From Opitutus sp. GAS368 (lineage in GTDB: Bacteria; Verrucomicrobiota; Verrucomicrobiia; Opitutales; Opitutaceae), in contig CAMCHO010000002.1 of the NCBI GenBank assembly GCA_945874455.1, positions 28,155 to 92,154 of the forward strand: 64,000 nucleotides of DNA, given 5' to 3'. A program made the position numbers and the translations under genes. This document shows positions 17,571-27,300 of the stretch, one piece after another. The notes under the pieces were generated by a model. The model was given only the letters and a program-made list of their open reading frames with translations. It searched no databases and had not been told where the DNA came from. Numbering within the stretch: the stretch's first letter is position 1; every line of letters starts with the position of its first letter.

Positions 17571-18739
17571 GCCGGTTGCTCCCGAAGGTCTTTGCTCGAC
17601 GACAAACCTTTCAACAGTTCCCGCAAAAACAGTCCCGGCGGCAGCGCGAGAATGATCCGCCAACAATCCGACCAGCGCGGACAATCGTTGAGGAAGCGAA
17701 TCATCGGGCCGCTGTTGGGCATCGCGAAAAGCTTCATAAACAGACCAGGGCCGGCCTCCGGGTGCGTCCGCAACACCCGCAGAAACAAATCGTCCATCGC
17801 CCGCAGCCGCCACGGATCGGTGGGTTGCGAGCAAGGGCCATGGCCGCAGGCGAGTTGCTCCGCGCATTGATCGGCCCACCGCTGAATGCGTTGAAACGCG
17901 AAGCCTGAAGCCGGCCGTGCCCCGCCACCCGCCAAGCCGGCGCGGCACCAGTTTCGGTGGGTTTGCTCCGCAATTTTAGAAAGTCCCATCGGAAGCGATC
18001 CTGATTCGACTCGAACCGTTTCACTGTTTGAAATGGCGAGCGACTTGGTCAGCACACCGTCGAGCAGCTCGCCCAACAATTCGGGTCCGAGCGGGTCGGG
18101 CGCAAATGCGGTTAGCTCGATCAAGGCTTGGCGAGCGGTGACCGGCAGCATGTAAACGAAGACAATCCGTCCGTCTTTCGTCGGTAGAAAATCCATCAGC
18201 GTCGCGCAGCCCGCATCGAAGCGATCGGTTTCGCAAAGAATTTCCCGGCCGTAGAACGATTGCCACAGCACGGCGTCTCCGCGCCGGGGAGACCGGACTG
18301 GGCGGGTATCGACCACCCATCGGGGCGAGTGGGTTCCGAACGGCGTGGAGATGGCCCAACGATTGCCGGTGCGGACGGGCTGATCGGAGACGGCCGTTCC
18401 GGTGACTAATTGGATGCGGGGATTTGCGGCGACCTCCCTTAACGCAGCCTCATAAAAGACTGACGCCGGGATCATTTCATAGGGTGAAGAGGTGCAATCC
18501 ACCTCGCGCTGACGACCCTCGGCACTTACCCGCACTCGGCTCCAGCGGTGACGAACAAGCGAGGTGAGTTGGGCGGAGGGTGTGCCCCAGAAACACCACG
18601 TGCGATCGTTCACGTAGCGCTCCCGAGACTCGACAATCAGGGTTTGCGGGCAGCGAGCGCCGAGTTTTGCGAGTCGCATGGCCAGACTGAGACCCGCACA
18701 GCCGCCGCCCAAAATCATCAGATCGATCTCACGACTCAT
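17567..18739 (-). CDS. crtY: Lycopene beta-cyclase, CrtY type
   Basis: Start at 18739 overlaps the crtB stop as ATGA. The 390-residue flavoprotein opens with an FAD Rossmann motif, DLMILGGGCAGLSLAMRLAK, and contains VNDRTWCFWG, the CrtY-family region (DRTWCFW) and FMKLFAMPN near the C-terminus. Converts lycopene to beta-carotene through cyclisation of both psi ends, non-redox but FADH2-dependent. Length fits the family (about 380-400). Position between crtB and blh is that of the classic proteorhodopsin cassette. Confidence 0.9.
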   Translation of the reverse strand: MSREIDLMILGGGCAGLSLAMRLAKLGARCPQTLIVESRERYVNDRTWCFWGTPSAQLTSLVRHRWSRVRVSAEGRQREVDCTSSPYEMIPASVFYEAALREVAANPRIQLVTGTAVSDQPVRTGNRWAISTPFGTHSPRWVVDTRPVRSPRRGDAVLWQSFYGREILCETDRFDAGCATLMDFLPTKDGRIVFVYMLPVTARQALIELTAFAPDPLGPELLGELLDGVLTKSLAISNSETVRVESGSLPMGLSKIAEQTHRNWCRAGLAGGGARPASGFAFQRIQRWADQCAEQLACGHGPCSQPTDPWRLRAMDDLFLRVLRTHPEAGPGLFMKLFAMPNSGPMIRFLNDCPRWSDCWRIILALPPGLFLRELLKGLSSSKDLREQPA

Positions 18740-19665
18740 GGCGGGGAATTTGCGCCCGGCAGACCGTTGAGTGCGGCGTGCAGCTCCGGTTGATGAGGTA
18801 CGGGGCGCCAAAAGCCGCGATTAAAGGGAAGCGTGCAAAACGCCTGCAGCGTGATCCGGATTTTGTCTGTTTTCGAAACAACCGCTCTGCCTTGCCACGT
18901 CGAAAAATTATTCCGTTGCAGGCGAACACCGATCGCCCGGTAGACCCGCGCCGCGATCAGAATGCCGAAGCGCGCCCGCAGCGGCAGGAAGGAAAGCCCG
19001 GCCTCGCCGCTGGCATAATAGCGGTCGGCCAGTTCCAGCAGTTCTCGGATCGTGCTACGGATCTGCTCGTGCAGCGTCTCGGCGGGTAAAATCAACCGCG
19101 CGGGTTCAACGTCACCCATCATGCTGGCGGGAAGATAACGGCGCCCGGCGCGCGCATCCTCGGCGACATCACGACAAATATTGGTCAATTGCATGGCCAC
19201 CCCCAGATCGATGGCATGTGGCCGAGCAGCAGGTCGGCTCACATCCAACGCTGCGGACATCATGATCCCGACCGTGCCGGCGACGCAGTAAGCGTATCGC
19301 AAGAGATCCTCGCGGGTTTGCATTCGTACCGGCTCGAGATCGGAGATCAGCCCGTCGAGCAGCGCATTGGGAATTTCAGGCGCAATGGAACACTCCCGAA
19401 ACAAGCGGATCCCATCGCAAATCCCAGCATCGTTCGATTGTCCGGTTGCGAGCGCGATGCGAATTTCACCAAAGGCTTTTTGCGGTTGGGAATTCGCGGC
19501 GCCGTCGTCGGCCAAATCGTCGAGCCGGCGACAGAAACCATAAAGCCGCGTCGCTCGCGAGGCATGTTGCGGCGACAAAAAGGTGCGGGCCCAGTGAAAA
19601 CTGCGTCCCTGCCGAGCGAGTGCCCGATTCGCCGTGACGAGCGCGGAATCCAGCGTCGCGGTCAT
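18736..19665 (-). CDS. crtB: Phytoene synthase
   Basis: Start at 19665 overlaps the crtI stop as ATGA. 309 residues. First Asp-rich motif RLDDLADD (Asp49, Asp50, Asp53, Asp54); second motif QLTNICRDVAEDARAGRRYLP. Both are Mg-diphosphate sites of the squalene/phytoene synthase family. Joins two geranylgeranyl diphosphates head to head to phytoene, the first committed carotenoid step. The substrate comes from CrtE encoded in the same operon. Confidence 0.93.
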   Translation of the reverse strand: MTATLDSALVTANRALARQGRSFHWARTFLSPQHASRATRLYGFCRRLDDLADDGAANSQPQKAFGEIRIALATGQSNDAGICDGIRLFRECSIAPEIPNALLDGLISDLEPVRMQTREDLLRYAYCVAGTVGIMMSAALDVSRPAARPHAIDLGVAMQLTNICRDVAEDARAGRRYLPASMMGDVEPARLILPAETLHEQIRSTIRELLELADRYYASGEAGLSFLPLRARFGILIAARVYRAIGVRLQRNNFSTWQGRAVVSKTDKIRITLQAFCTLPFNRGFWRPVPHQPELHAALNGLPGANSPP

Positions 19666-21149
19666 GCGGTCGCGGCCTCCCGCCGAGCCGCCGGGACAAG
19701 TGCATCGACGACTTTCGCGGAGCACAAAACGCCCGGCAGTCCGGCTCCCGGGTGGGTTCCGGCCCCCGTGAGGTAGAGGTTTTGGATGCCCTCGGCTTGA
19801 TTGTGGAACCGGAACCAAGCCGACTGACGGAAGAGCGGTGCAACGGAGAAACCCGCTCCGTGCACGCTCAGGTAGTCATGGGCAAAGTCGTCCGGCGTTT
19901 TGTAAAAGTCCGCCGTAATGCTTCCACTCAAGCCGGGCAGAATGGTGCGATCGAGCGCCGCCACAATCCGATTGCGCAAGCGGGGTCCCTCGACCGACCA
20001 GTCGATGTTCGCCTGCTGGTTCGGCACTGGGCAAAGCACATAAAAGCTATCGCAGCCCGGTGGCGCAAAATCTGGGTCGGTCGCAGTCGGACGGTGCAGA
20101 TAAAGCGAAAAATCGTCCGCCAGAATTTGACGGTGGAAGATGTCGTTGAGGAGTTCGCGGTAGCGCGGACCCATCCAAATAGTGTGATGAGCCACCTCCG
20201 GATAGGTCCGGGTCGTTCCAAAATAGAGCACAAAGAGCCCCATGGAATAATGCGCCGCCGCGAGCTTCAACCGCGTCGTGGCATTCTGCTGCGCGGGGGG
20301 AATCATCGCGCGGTAAAGATGGGCGGCATCGGCATTGGAGACCACCACGTCGGCTGCCAGTTTCGTTCCGGTTTCCAAGCGAACACCCGAGGCCCGACCG
20401 TTTTCGATGACGATCGAGTCCACCGTTGTATCGAGCTGGATTTTGACGCCGTGGCGCTCCATCAGACCACCGAGTGCGGCCGTGACCGCACCGGTTCCGC
20501 CCATCGCAAAGTGCACGCCGTAAGCGCGCTCAAGAAAATGGATAAGCCCGTAGATGCTCGTCGTATCAAACGGATTGCCGCCAACCAACAAAGGTTGAAT
20601 CGAGAAAGCTTGCCGCAATTTTTCACTGCGCAGGTGGCGTTTCACCATACCCCACACCGTCTCGTAATTACGCAAACCGACCAAGCGCGGGATTTGCTTC
20701 AGCATGGTCGAGAACCGGTGAAACGGTTGGGCGGAAAGTTCGGTGAAGCCGACGTCGAAAATGCGGCGGGAGTGGGCTAAAAGGGCGAGATAGCCCGCGC
20801 GATCGCGGGGTTCGATGCGGCTGATTTCGGCGAGCGTATCTTCCAGCGTGCCGCCATAATCAAAGTGATCGCCGTCGGAAAACTCGAAGCGATACCACGG
20901 TTTGAGCGGAACTAACTTGAGGGAATCCTCCATGCGCTCGCCAAATAATTCGAAGAGTTCCTCCAAGAGAAACGGCGCGGTGATGACGGTCGGACCGGCA
21001 TCGTGTCGGAAGCCCTCCCGCACATACACCTGAGCCCGCCCGCCCAACATCGCACAGCGGTCGATCAGGCGGACTTCGTAGCCTTTCGCGCGCAAGCGTA
21101 ACGCCGACGCCATCCCCCCGAATCCGGCCCCGATGACGATTGCCTGCAT
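19662..21149 (-). CDS. crtI: Phytoene desaturase
   Basis: The ATG at 21149 is chosen; a GTG at 21152 directly after the crtE stop is an alternative that adds one residue. 495 residues. N-terminal FAD-binding motif AIVIGAGFGGMASALRLRAK, then MLGGRAQVY and HDAGPTVITAPFLLEELF, and the C-terminal CrtI signature NLYLTGAGTHPGAGLPGVL. Performs four desaturations of phytoene to lycopene. Packed without spacer between crtE and crtB. Confidence 0.94.
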   Translation of the reverse strand: MQAIVIGAGFGGMASALRLRAKGYEVRLIDRCAMLGGRAQVYVREGFRHDAGPTVITAPFLLEELFELFGERMEDSLKLVPLKPWYRFEFSDGDHFDYGGTLEDTLAEISRIEPRDRAGYLALLAHSRRIFDVGFTELSAQPFHRFSTMLKQIPRLVGLRNYETVWGMVKRHLRSEKLRQAFSIQPLLVGGNPFDTTSIYGLIHFLERAYGVHFAMGGTGAVTAALGGLMERHGVKIQLDTTVDSIVIENGRASGVRLETGTKLAADVVVSNADAAHLYRAMIPPAQQNATTRLKLAAAHYSMGLFVLYFGTTRTYPEVAHHTIWMGPRYRELLNDIFHRQILADDFSLYLHRPTATDPDFAPPGCDSFYVLCPVPNQQANIDWSVEGPRLRNRIVAALDRTILPGLSGSITADFYKTPDDFAHDYLSVHGAGFSVAPLFRQSAWFRFHNQAEGIQNLYLTGAGTHPGAGLPGVLCSAKVVDALVPAARREAATA

Positions 21150-21152
21150 CAC

Positions 21153-22055
21153 CTATATTCCCGCGGGCGAGAGGCGCTCATTCATCACTCGAGCCAGTTT
21201 GCCCAGCAATTCTCCGGAGCCGCTCGGGAGCCCGCTGGCCGCCGCCATGGCGGAGTGGAGGTGCCGTGATCCCATTTCGCGCGCGAGACGAACGGCCTCT
21301 GCCGGTGTAGTCCCGGTTTTGAGAACATTGAGGATATTCAGGGAAAGCGGGCCATCGCTTCCCGCATCCTCGAGATCGTCGATGATTTGATAGCCGATGC
21401 CAAAGGACTCGGCTGCTTCTTGGGCCAAACCAAAAGAATCCCGAACGCCCGCGCCCAATAGCGCCAACTCCAAGGGAAGACTGAGCAGAGCTCCGGATTT
21501 TCGGGCGACGATTGCTTCGTAGCGGGCTAATTCGGTCACGGGCCGCTTGCGAGCCGACAGATCGCCACATTGACCGTGGATTACCTGGGCGGTCCGCCGA
21601 TGAATAAGGCGGATCATCTCTGCGATTATCGCGGGTCTGGAGAAGCGGGCGATGGCCGCATAAGCCGACGAGAGCAGCAAATCTCCGGTAAGAATGGCCA
21701 CATCTGCGCCGCAAGCGGCGAAAACCGTGGGTGTTCCTCGACGAAGTACCGCGCCATCGTGCAAATCATCATGGACCAAAGAAGCATTGTGGAGGAGCTC
21801 TGCCGCTGCTCCGACGACGACAGCATCACAGTGCGACAAGCCCAATCGCAGTCCGGCATCGAGCCCCAGTCGGGCCCGCACCCGATGGCCACCGGAAGCT
21901 AGGTGTTGCAGAGCGGCTTGGACGGCATCGAGAGGTTCGAGGGCGGAAGGGGTCGAGTCAGATACCAACTCCTCCATCAGGCGCTCGATCTCCGAGAGAC
22001 TATCCGACAAACAAAAAACCTCCACCGATCCAGCGAGGTGCGTGGAGGCGGTCAT
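21153..22055 (-). CDS. crtE: Geranylgeranyl diphosphate synthase (trans-prenyltransferase)
   Basis: 300 residues. First aspartate-rich motif DDLHD (Asp96, Asp97, Asp100) in LVHDDLHDGAVLRRG, second motif DDLED (Asp226, Asp227, Asp230) in GYQIIDDLEDAG, with GGHRVRARLG for diphosphate binding and GDLLLSSAY between them. The position at the head of a carotenoid operon supports a C20 product. It lies 69 bp downstream of the rhodopsin gene; a weak hairpin and a T-run in that gap may tune expression of the biosynthetic genes below that of the rhodopsin. Confidence 0.92.
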   Translation of the reverse strand: MTASTHLAGSVEVFCLSDSLSEIERLMEELVSDSTPSALEPLDAVQAALQHLASGGHRVRARLGLDAGLRLGLSHCDAVVVGAAAELLHNASLVHDDLHDGAVLRRGTPTVFAACGADVAILTGDLLLSSAYAAIARFSRPAIIAEMIRLIHRRTAQVIHGQCGDLSARKRPVTELARYEAIVARKSGALLSLPLELALLGAGVRDSFGLAQEAAESFGIGYQIIDDLEDAGSDGPLSLNILNVLKTGTTPAEAVRLAREMGSRHLHSAMAAASGLPSGSGELLGKLARVMNERLSPAGI

Positions 22056-22066
22056 ATTGGGAATCT

Positions 22067-22105
22067 AAAAAAATCCAGCAGAACGCCAAAAAAATGACGC
22101 TCTGG
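22067..22105 (-). terminator. Possible attenuator between rhodopsin and crtE
   Basis: Read on the minus strand, CCAGAGCG can pair imperfectly with a CGTTCTGCTGG segment (one bulge), followed by a run of seven T. The stem is weak, so partial termination after the rhodopsin message is the most that can be suggested. It would give more opsin than biosynthetic enzyme. Confidence 0.35.
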
Positions 22106-22124
22106 CCGGAAGGGTACGGACGAA

Positions 22125-22913
22125 TTATTTCGCGGAAGATTTCTCGGACTCGGAGACGGCGACCGTCCAGATAATTACTCCGAACGCGATCTTGTTCACG
22201 ACATCGGCAAGGTTGTAGACGATGTTGAGCATCTTCATGCTGCTCTCCGGGCCGGAACCGGTCAAATAGCCGAGGAAGTAGCCGATCGGATAAATCGCCC
22301 AACCGACCACCACGATGGTGCGCATCAGTTTAAAAGCACTCTGAACGCCGAGCGGGGCTGATTCAGCGTTAATTTTTCCAGCTTGGCCGGCGTAGATTTC
22401 CCAAATGATAAACGCCCAGCCAGACATGCTGACAATGAATGCTGGCCAAACGGCCATGTAACCCGCCTCGCCCATGAAACCGGCGATGAGCATGACGAAA
22501 GTTCCGATCATCAAACGCCAAAACACACCGGCTGGAACCTTCGTGATGGCGGACAAAATCAAATAAAACTCCACCATCAGCAGCGGGACCGTGATGATCC
22601 AATCGATGTAACGATACACGGTGGGAGTGGTGCCGGTGGCAACCCACACGTCTCGCATGTAAAAGTAATGCCACGCCGCAACCATCGTCACGAGCCCGGA
22701 AACGGTCAGCGAAGTTTTCCACTTCGCCGTCACCCGCTGGGTCTCAAGGAAGAAGAAGGCGGTCGCCGCCACGAGCGCCATCGAGATCATCCAGAATGAT
22801 ACGCCAACGAAGTCATTTGATTTCAAAACAACCCCTGTGGACGCGTAAGCGTTCGAGGGGACGAGGAGGGCAACGAGTGCGAGGATTGGGGTCCGATTGA
22901 TAAGCGAGGTCAT
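22125..22913 (-). CDS. Proteorhodopsin, green-type light-driven proton pump
   Basis: 262 residues: signal peptide (to about residue 25, VPSNAYAS) and seven membrane helices. The key residues follow proteorhodopsin exactly: Asp104 (Schiff-base counterion), Thr108 and Glu115 (proton donor) form the DTE pump motif in RYIDWIITVPLLMVEFY; His82 in AWHYFYM; retinal Lys241 in NLADVVNKIAFG. Leu112 at the spectral tuning site predicts green absorption, where Gln would give blue. The helix E position where antenna-binding rhodopsins carry Gly appears to be Phe159, so a carotenoid antenna is not predicted (inference by alignment from memory). Retinal is supplied by the downstream crtE-I-B-Y-blh genes. 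No Shine-Dalgarno is seen; the leader is A-rich. Confidence 0.96.
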   Translation of the reverse strand: MTSLINRTPILALVALLVPSNAYASTGVVLKSNDFVGVSFWMISMALVAATAFFFLETQRVTAKWKTSLTVSGLVTMVAAWHYFYMRDVWVATGTTPTVYRYIDWIITVPLLMVEFYLILSAITKVPAGVFWRLMIGTFVMLIAGFMGEAGYMAVWPAFIVSMSGWAFIIWEIYAGQAGKINAESAPLGVQSAFKLMRTIVVVGWAIYPIGYFLGYLTGSGPESSMKMLNIVYNLADVVNKIAFGVIIWTVAVSESEKSSAK

Positions 22914-23025
22914 TGTTTTTTTGATTTTTGAATTTGGGACAACGTCTCGGAACGTTCGGGCATGCGCTTCGGATGCAAATTTCTTTAAAAAATCGCACGG
23001 TTACATTTTGACGTCATTCCGTCGG
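22914..23025 (-). promoter_or_regulatory. Upstream region of the rhodopsin operon
   Basis: An A/T-rich stretch next to the ATG and an inverted repeat AACGT-CTCGGA-ACGTT at 22941-22956, about 30 bp before the start. It is placed where a repressor or activator of the photosystem could bind. No confident -35/-10 pair can be set. Confidence 0.4.
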
Positions 23026-23044
23026 GGTTAGCCCCTCACCTCTT
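23026..23044. repeat. Left inverted repeat of the RAYT relic
   Basis: GGTTAGCCCCTCACCTCTT. The reverse complement of 24069-24086 reads GGTCAGCCCCTAACCTTT, matching at about 16 of 18 positions. It also forms a small hairpin GGGG-TTAG-CCCC with the two bases before it. Confidence 0.65.
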
Positions 23045-23098
23045 TGGTTCAGCTTGGTTAGCCGCCTCCGTTTCTGTGTTCGTGTTTCAGTGTTCGTG

Positions 23099-24084
23099 AT
23101 GGCACGAAAACCGAGGATCGAATTCGCCGGAGCTGTTTACCACGCCCGCAACCGTGGAAACTATCGTGGAGATCTGTTTGCGACAGCGGGCGCGGCGCTG
23201 GCGTTTGTCACCTGTCGGGGCGAAGCGTGTGAGCGGATGCTGTGGCACGTCCACGCGGATTGCTTGGTGAGGAATCACGACCATCTCGTCTTGCAGAAGC
23301 CGCGAGGGAATTTGGTCGCCGGCGTGTATTGGTTGCAGCGCACATTGGGGAATCGCTTCAACCGCTACCGGGGCGAGTTGGGGCGGGAGTCTCAAGGGCG
23401 CTCTCAAGCGATCGTGGTGGAGCCAGGCGTGCATCTCGCCTGCTTGGTTGGCGACATCGATCTCAACGCGGTGTGGGCGCGGCTCGTTGAGTTGGAACAG
23501 TGGGAGCCGTTTCGGTGGTCGAGCTATCGTGCCTTCGGCCCCGGGGCTGACGAGCGGGCAGTATGGCTCTCTTGCGAAGATTGATTGCGCAGGCGGGGAG
23601 AATCGCCGGAAGCGCTAGCGGGCTGGCTCAGGTCTCAGCATCACTGGGCGTGGCTGCTGGCAGACACCGGGCGGCAAAAGGAGGTGGCGTTTGAAACCAT
23701 GAGTCAGGGCTGGGCGCTCGGAAACAAGGGCAACCAACGCGAGGTGTTGGCAGAGTTGCCCGCGATGGAATAGGCGAAAGCTTGGGGTGGAGCGGAGGCG
23801 GTGAAGCTCAACCGAAGACACTGGCACGAACGGCTCGGGCCGGCGCGAACGCGATCGGTGCGTCACTGTTGAGTGCGGCCGCTGAGCCGAAATCCGCAGC
23901 GTGGAAGATCGCGCTGGCTGCGTGGCTGAAACGGGGAAGTAGTGTGTTCAATCGATGGATAGCGGAGCAACTGAACAGGGGCGCACCGAATGCGGTCGGC
24001 CGCTACGTGGGCGATGTAAATCGCGCCGACAGAGCGGCAGCAGTGGAAAAACTTCACGAGCTCTCTACAAAGGTTAGGGGCTGA
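23099..24084 (+). pseudogene. Decayed REP-associated tyrosine transposase (RAYT, Y1_Tnp)
   Basis: The first 161 codons (23099-23584) are open: MARKPRIEFAGAVYHARNRG, GEACERMLWHVHADC, RNHDHLVL (the HUH-type His pair), PRGNLVAGVYWLQ and FRWSSYRAF are characteristic of the family. Decay signs: the catalytic Tyr site GRYQAI reads GRSQAI; a TGA at 23582 interrupts the frame; a TAG at 23771 follows; and the C-terminal part (WKIALAAWLKRGSS, WIAEQLNRGAPNA) is in another frame, 23782-24084. It is bounded by imperfect inverted repeats (23026-23044, 24069-24086). RAYTs move REP/REPIN hairpins; this copy should be inactive. Confidence 0.88.
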
Positions 24085-24086
24085 CC
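24069..24086. repeat. Right inverted repeat of the RAYT relic
   Basis: AAAGGTTAGGGGCTGACC overlaps the stop codon of the relic's last frame. Pairs with 23026-23044. A related small hairpin CAAGG-TTAGC-CCTTG lies at 24302-24316. Confidence 0.6.
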
Positions 24087-24350
24087 ACGTTGGGTGGCGC
24101 GTAAAGACCTGGGGACCAAAAAGGCGGGGAATTTTTTCAAATTTCCGGCCCAAAATGCTGGCACTGGCAGGCACGAATTGAATCGAAGCACTGCGGCGGT
24201 GGCTCTCTCGGCTACGACCCGTACCCATCGTCGGGTTACTACGTCGGATTAACTGTAACAGATTTGTTAACCATCCGTCGCCCAAATGTAAGATTCATGT
24301 TCAAGGTTAGCCCTTGTGTAACGAGGCGTGTTCACCTGCACACTCATCGG
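24087..24350 (+). promoter_or_regulatory. Upstream region of the first TonB receptor gene
   Basis: 264 bp without a gene. TTAAC-12 bp-GTTAA (24249-24270) is an inverted repeat that could be an operator or overlap promoter elements, and CAAGG-TTAGC-CCTTG (24302-24316) is a leader hairpin 34 bp before the start. No tRNA-like fold was found. Confidence 0.4.
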
Positions 24351-27300
24351 ATGTTACCTAGATCCTTCCGCGGCGCGTTCACTGCCCTCTTTTGCTTCGT
24401 TGCGAATTGCGTGGTCTCGGCCCAAACGGCTGGCGCCACCGCTCACCTCTCCGGTCGCGTCTTAGTCGATCTCCCAGCGGACACCGCTGAGAAGTCGCTC
24501 CAGCGACTTTCTGAGCAGTCGGGCCGTGAGGTTCTCTTCCCAGCGGACGCGGTGGAGAACATGCGGACCCAAGCGGTGAAGGGCGAGATGACGCCGCGCG
24601 CGGCGCTCGACGCGATGCTCGCGGGCACGACCTTGATGGGCTTCGAGGATGCCAGAACCGGGGTGATCACCATCCGGCGAGGAGCTCTTTTTCCCAAAAA
24701 AGCCAGCGCCGCCCCGCGCGTTGACCCGTACTCTGCGCGGACGGCGGCCGAACCGTTGAATGAAATCGTCGAGCTCTCTCCCTTCGAAATTACGGAATCC
24801 TTCGACGACAAGTGGAGCGCCACCTCCACGCTCCTCGGCAACCGCACCGGACAGGAATTGGTAAAAGTTCCGGTGACGGTGGATGTGCTCACCCGCGATT
24901 TCATGAACGACATCGGCGTGTTCAATCTGGAGGATGCCGCGGCCTTCGTCTCGGGAGTCACCGCGGTCCCGCGCATCGAGGCCAAGAGTGACAACGACCG
25001 GCTGACCTTTCGCGGCCTCACCAGCGGCGGCAGCGGCAACGTGTTTGCGCCGCTCTCCTCGCGCAATTTTTTCCCGTGGATGGTGCCGTCGGACACGTAC
25101 AACGTCGAGCGCTTCGACTTCGGCAAGGGCTCCAACTCCCTCCTGTTTGGTGATTCCGCGCCGGGCGGCCAGGCGACCACGACCACGAAACGCGCGCGCT
25201 TTATCACCGCGAATGAGGTGCTCGCCTTCTACGACAGCTTCGGATCCTACCGGTTGCAGTTGGACTTGAACCGTAAGATTAATCGCCACTTGGCGATCCG
25301 CCTCAACGTCGTCAACCGCTCCGACAAAAGTTATGTCGAGGGGAACTATCAGCGCTTTCGCGCGGGCGACATCGCCGTCACCTACCGGCCGTTTACGAAC
25401 ACCGTGATCAGTCTCGAAGCGGAGCGTGGCCAGTTTCAGCGCCGCCGCGCCGACAACTATGCGGCCATCCGCGATGTCGCCGCACCCGGCCGCTCCTTTG
25501 CCACCAACAACCGTTGGGTCTACACCTCGGATGGCGAGATCATCCACCGCACCAGCACGAGCCCCGCCGCGATCGACCGCACCGGCACGGGCGGCAACGT
25601 CATGTCGCTGCTCGCAGGCCAGACCGTCGGCGTGCGCATGCCGGACGGCTCGCAAAAGCTATTTCGCGGCTTCGATCGCACCTTCAACCTCCGCGGCATC
25701 GGCGACTACCTCGACCGGCCCTACAATGTCGTCACCGCCATGGTCGAGCAGAACATCGGCAAGCTCTCCCTCCAGGCATCCTACAACCAGCAGTTTCAGC
25801 ATCAAGATCGCAACGATGTCGCCTTCGGCGCTGGCGTGACCACGGCTCCGGTGATCGACGTCGATGGCGCCGGGCGCCCCTACATCGATATGCCGGGGAA
25901 TATCGCGACCTACAAAGTCTTTGGTAACACCCTGAAAGCCGGGCGCCTCTCCGCCGCCTACCCCTTCGCGTTCGGCCGCGTGATGAAGCAATATCTCGTG
26001 TTAACCGCCACGCGCAGCCGCGACTACGCGGTCAACCGTCGCTTCGGGTTGGCCAACACGGCTGAACCGGGGCTTGCGGCCAACAACCTCCTGCAGTTCC
26101 GCGCCTACCTCGACGATCCCCGCGCCCTGAGCAACGGCGGTTGGGATCGTTTTCTCCTCGGTAACCTGCCCCGCACCGCCACCTTCCAGCCAACGGTGTT
26201 TGAAAGTTACCTGAATACCGGTCCGTTCATCGACGTTCGTTACACCCGCAACTATACCGCCTCCGCCTCAGGAGAATACTTTGGCGGTCGCCTGAACTCA
26301 CTCGTCGGCATCAGTTACAACCAGCTCTCGCGAAAAAATCCAGTCGATGCCGCCTATGCCACCGACGCCCGAGGCTTCGTCACTTTCTTCAAGACTCCCG
26401 AGGAGGCCCCGGAAATGTATCGCTACGATCCGAAGTACACCCTCACGGCCAAGAGCTGGCTCGCCGGCCTCACCTACGCACTCTTCAAAAGGGATGCCGC
26501 CAGCGTCAGCCTCTACGGCATCTACTCACAGTCGTTCAACTTTCAGTCTCAGCTCACATTCACCGGACGGGATCTCGGTCCCAGCAAGGGCAGCACCTAT
26601 GAGAGTGGGCTCAAAGGCGATTTGTTTCACGGCAAGGTCTTCTACACCATCGCCGCCTACGAGATCGAACGGCAGCACATGGGCTACGCGTGGACTCCGG
26701 ACACAGTCACGCCTTCGCAATTCGAAGACCTCTTCAATCCCAATAATCTTCTGCCCAGCGACCCCGCCTTTTTTCGGGTCGAGACCGGTCTCGGCAACGA
26801 GCGGCGCACGGTCGACTCGCAGGAAAAATCGTCCGGGATCGAACTCACACTTATCGGAAAACGCTTTCATGGCCTGCAAGCCCGCCTGACGTTTTCGAAA
26901 TCCAAGGTCGAAGCCACGCGCGACTTTTCCGACTTTAAGCGGATGCTCGACGCCGCCGTCGCTCGCACAGCCGCCGCCAACGCCCCCGGCGGCGACCGCA
27001 CGCAGGCGGAGAACGCGACCTACCTGGCCAACGCCCAAAATATTTTGCTGTCCAACACCAACATCACCGTCGTCACCGGTCGGCGGAGTGCGCCCTACAC
27101 CGGGAGCTTTGTGCTCGACTACCAGTTTACCCGGCCAGCTGGGCTACGCCTCGGTCTGACCGGCGTGTGGACACCCGACTATAATCTGGCGATTCTTAAT
27201 GCCGCCATCTACCAAGGCGGCGCCTCCTGTCCGCTGGGCCTCTATGCCATCTATGACTGCAAGATCTTCCGCCAGCGGACCAGCTTCCGGCTCGGTCTGA

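Noticed and set aside
22125-22913. Xanthorhodopsin-type antenna-binding rhodopsin
   Set aside because: Helix E appears to have Phe159 where antenna binders have Gly, and the operon has no ketolase or hydroxylase gene.
24100-24300. Possible tRNA or small RNA upstream of the first TonB receptor
   Set aside because: No cloverleaf, no GTTCRA loop or CCA end; only short inverted repeats.
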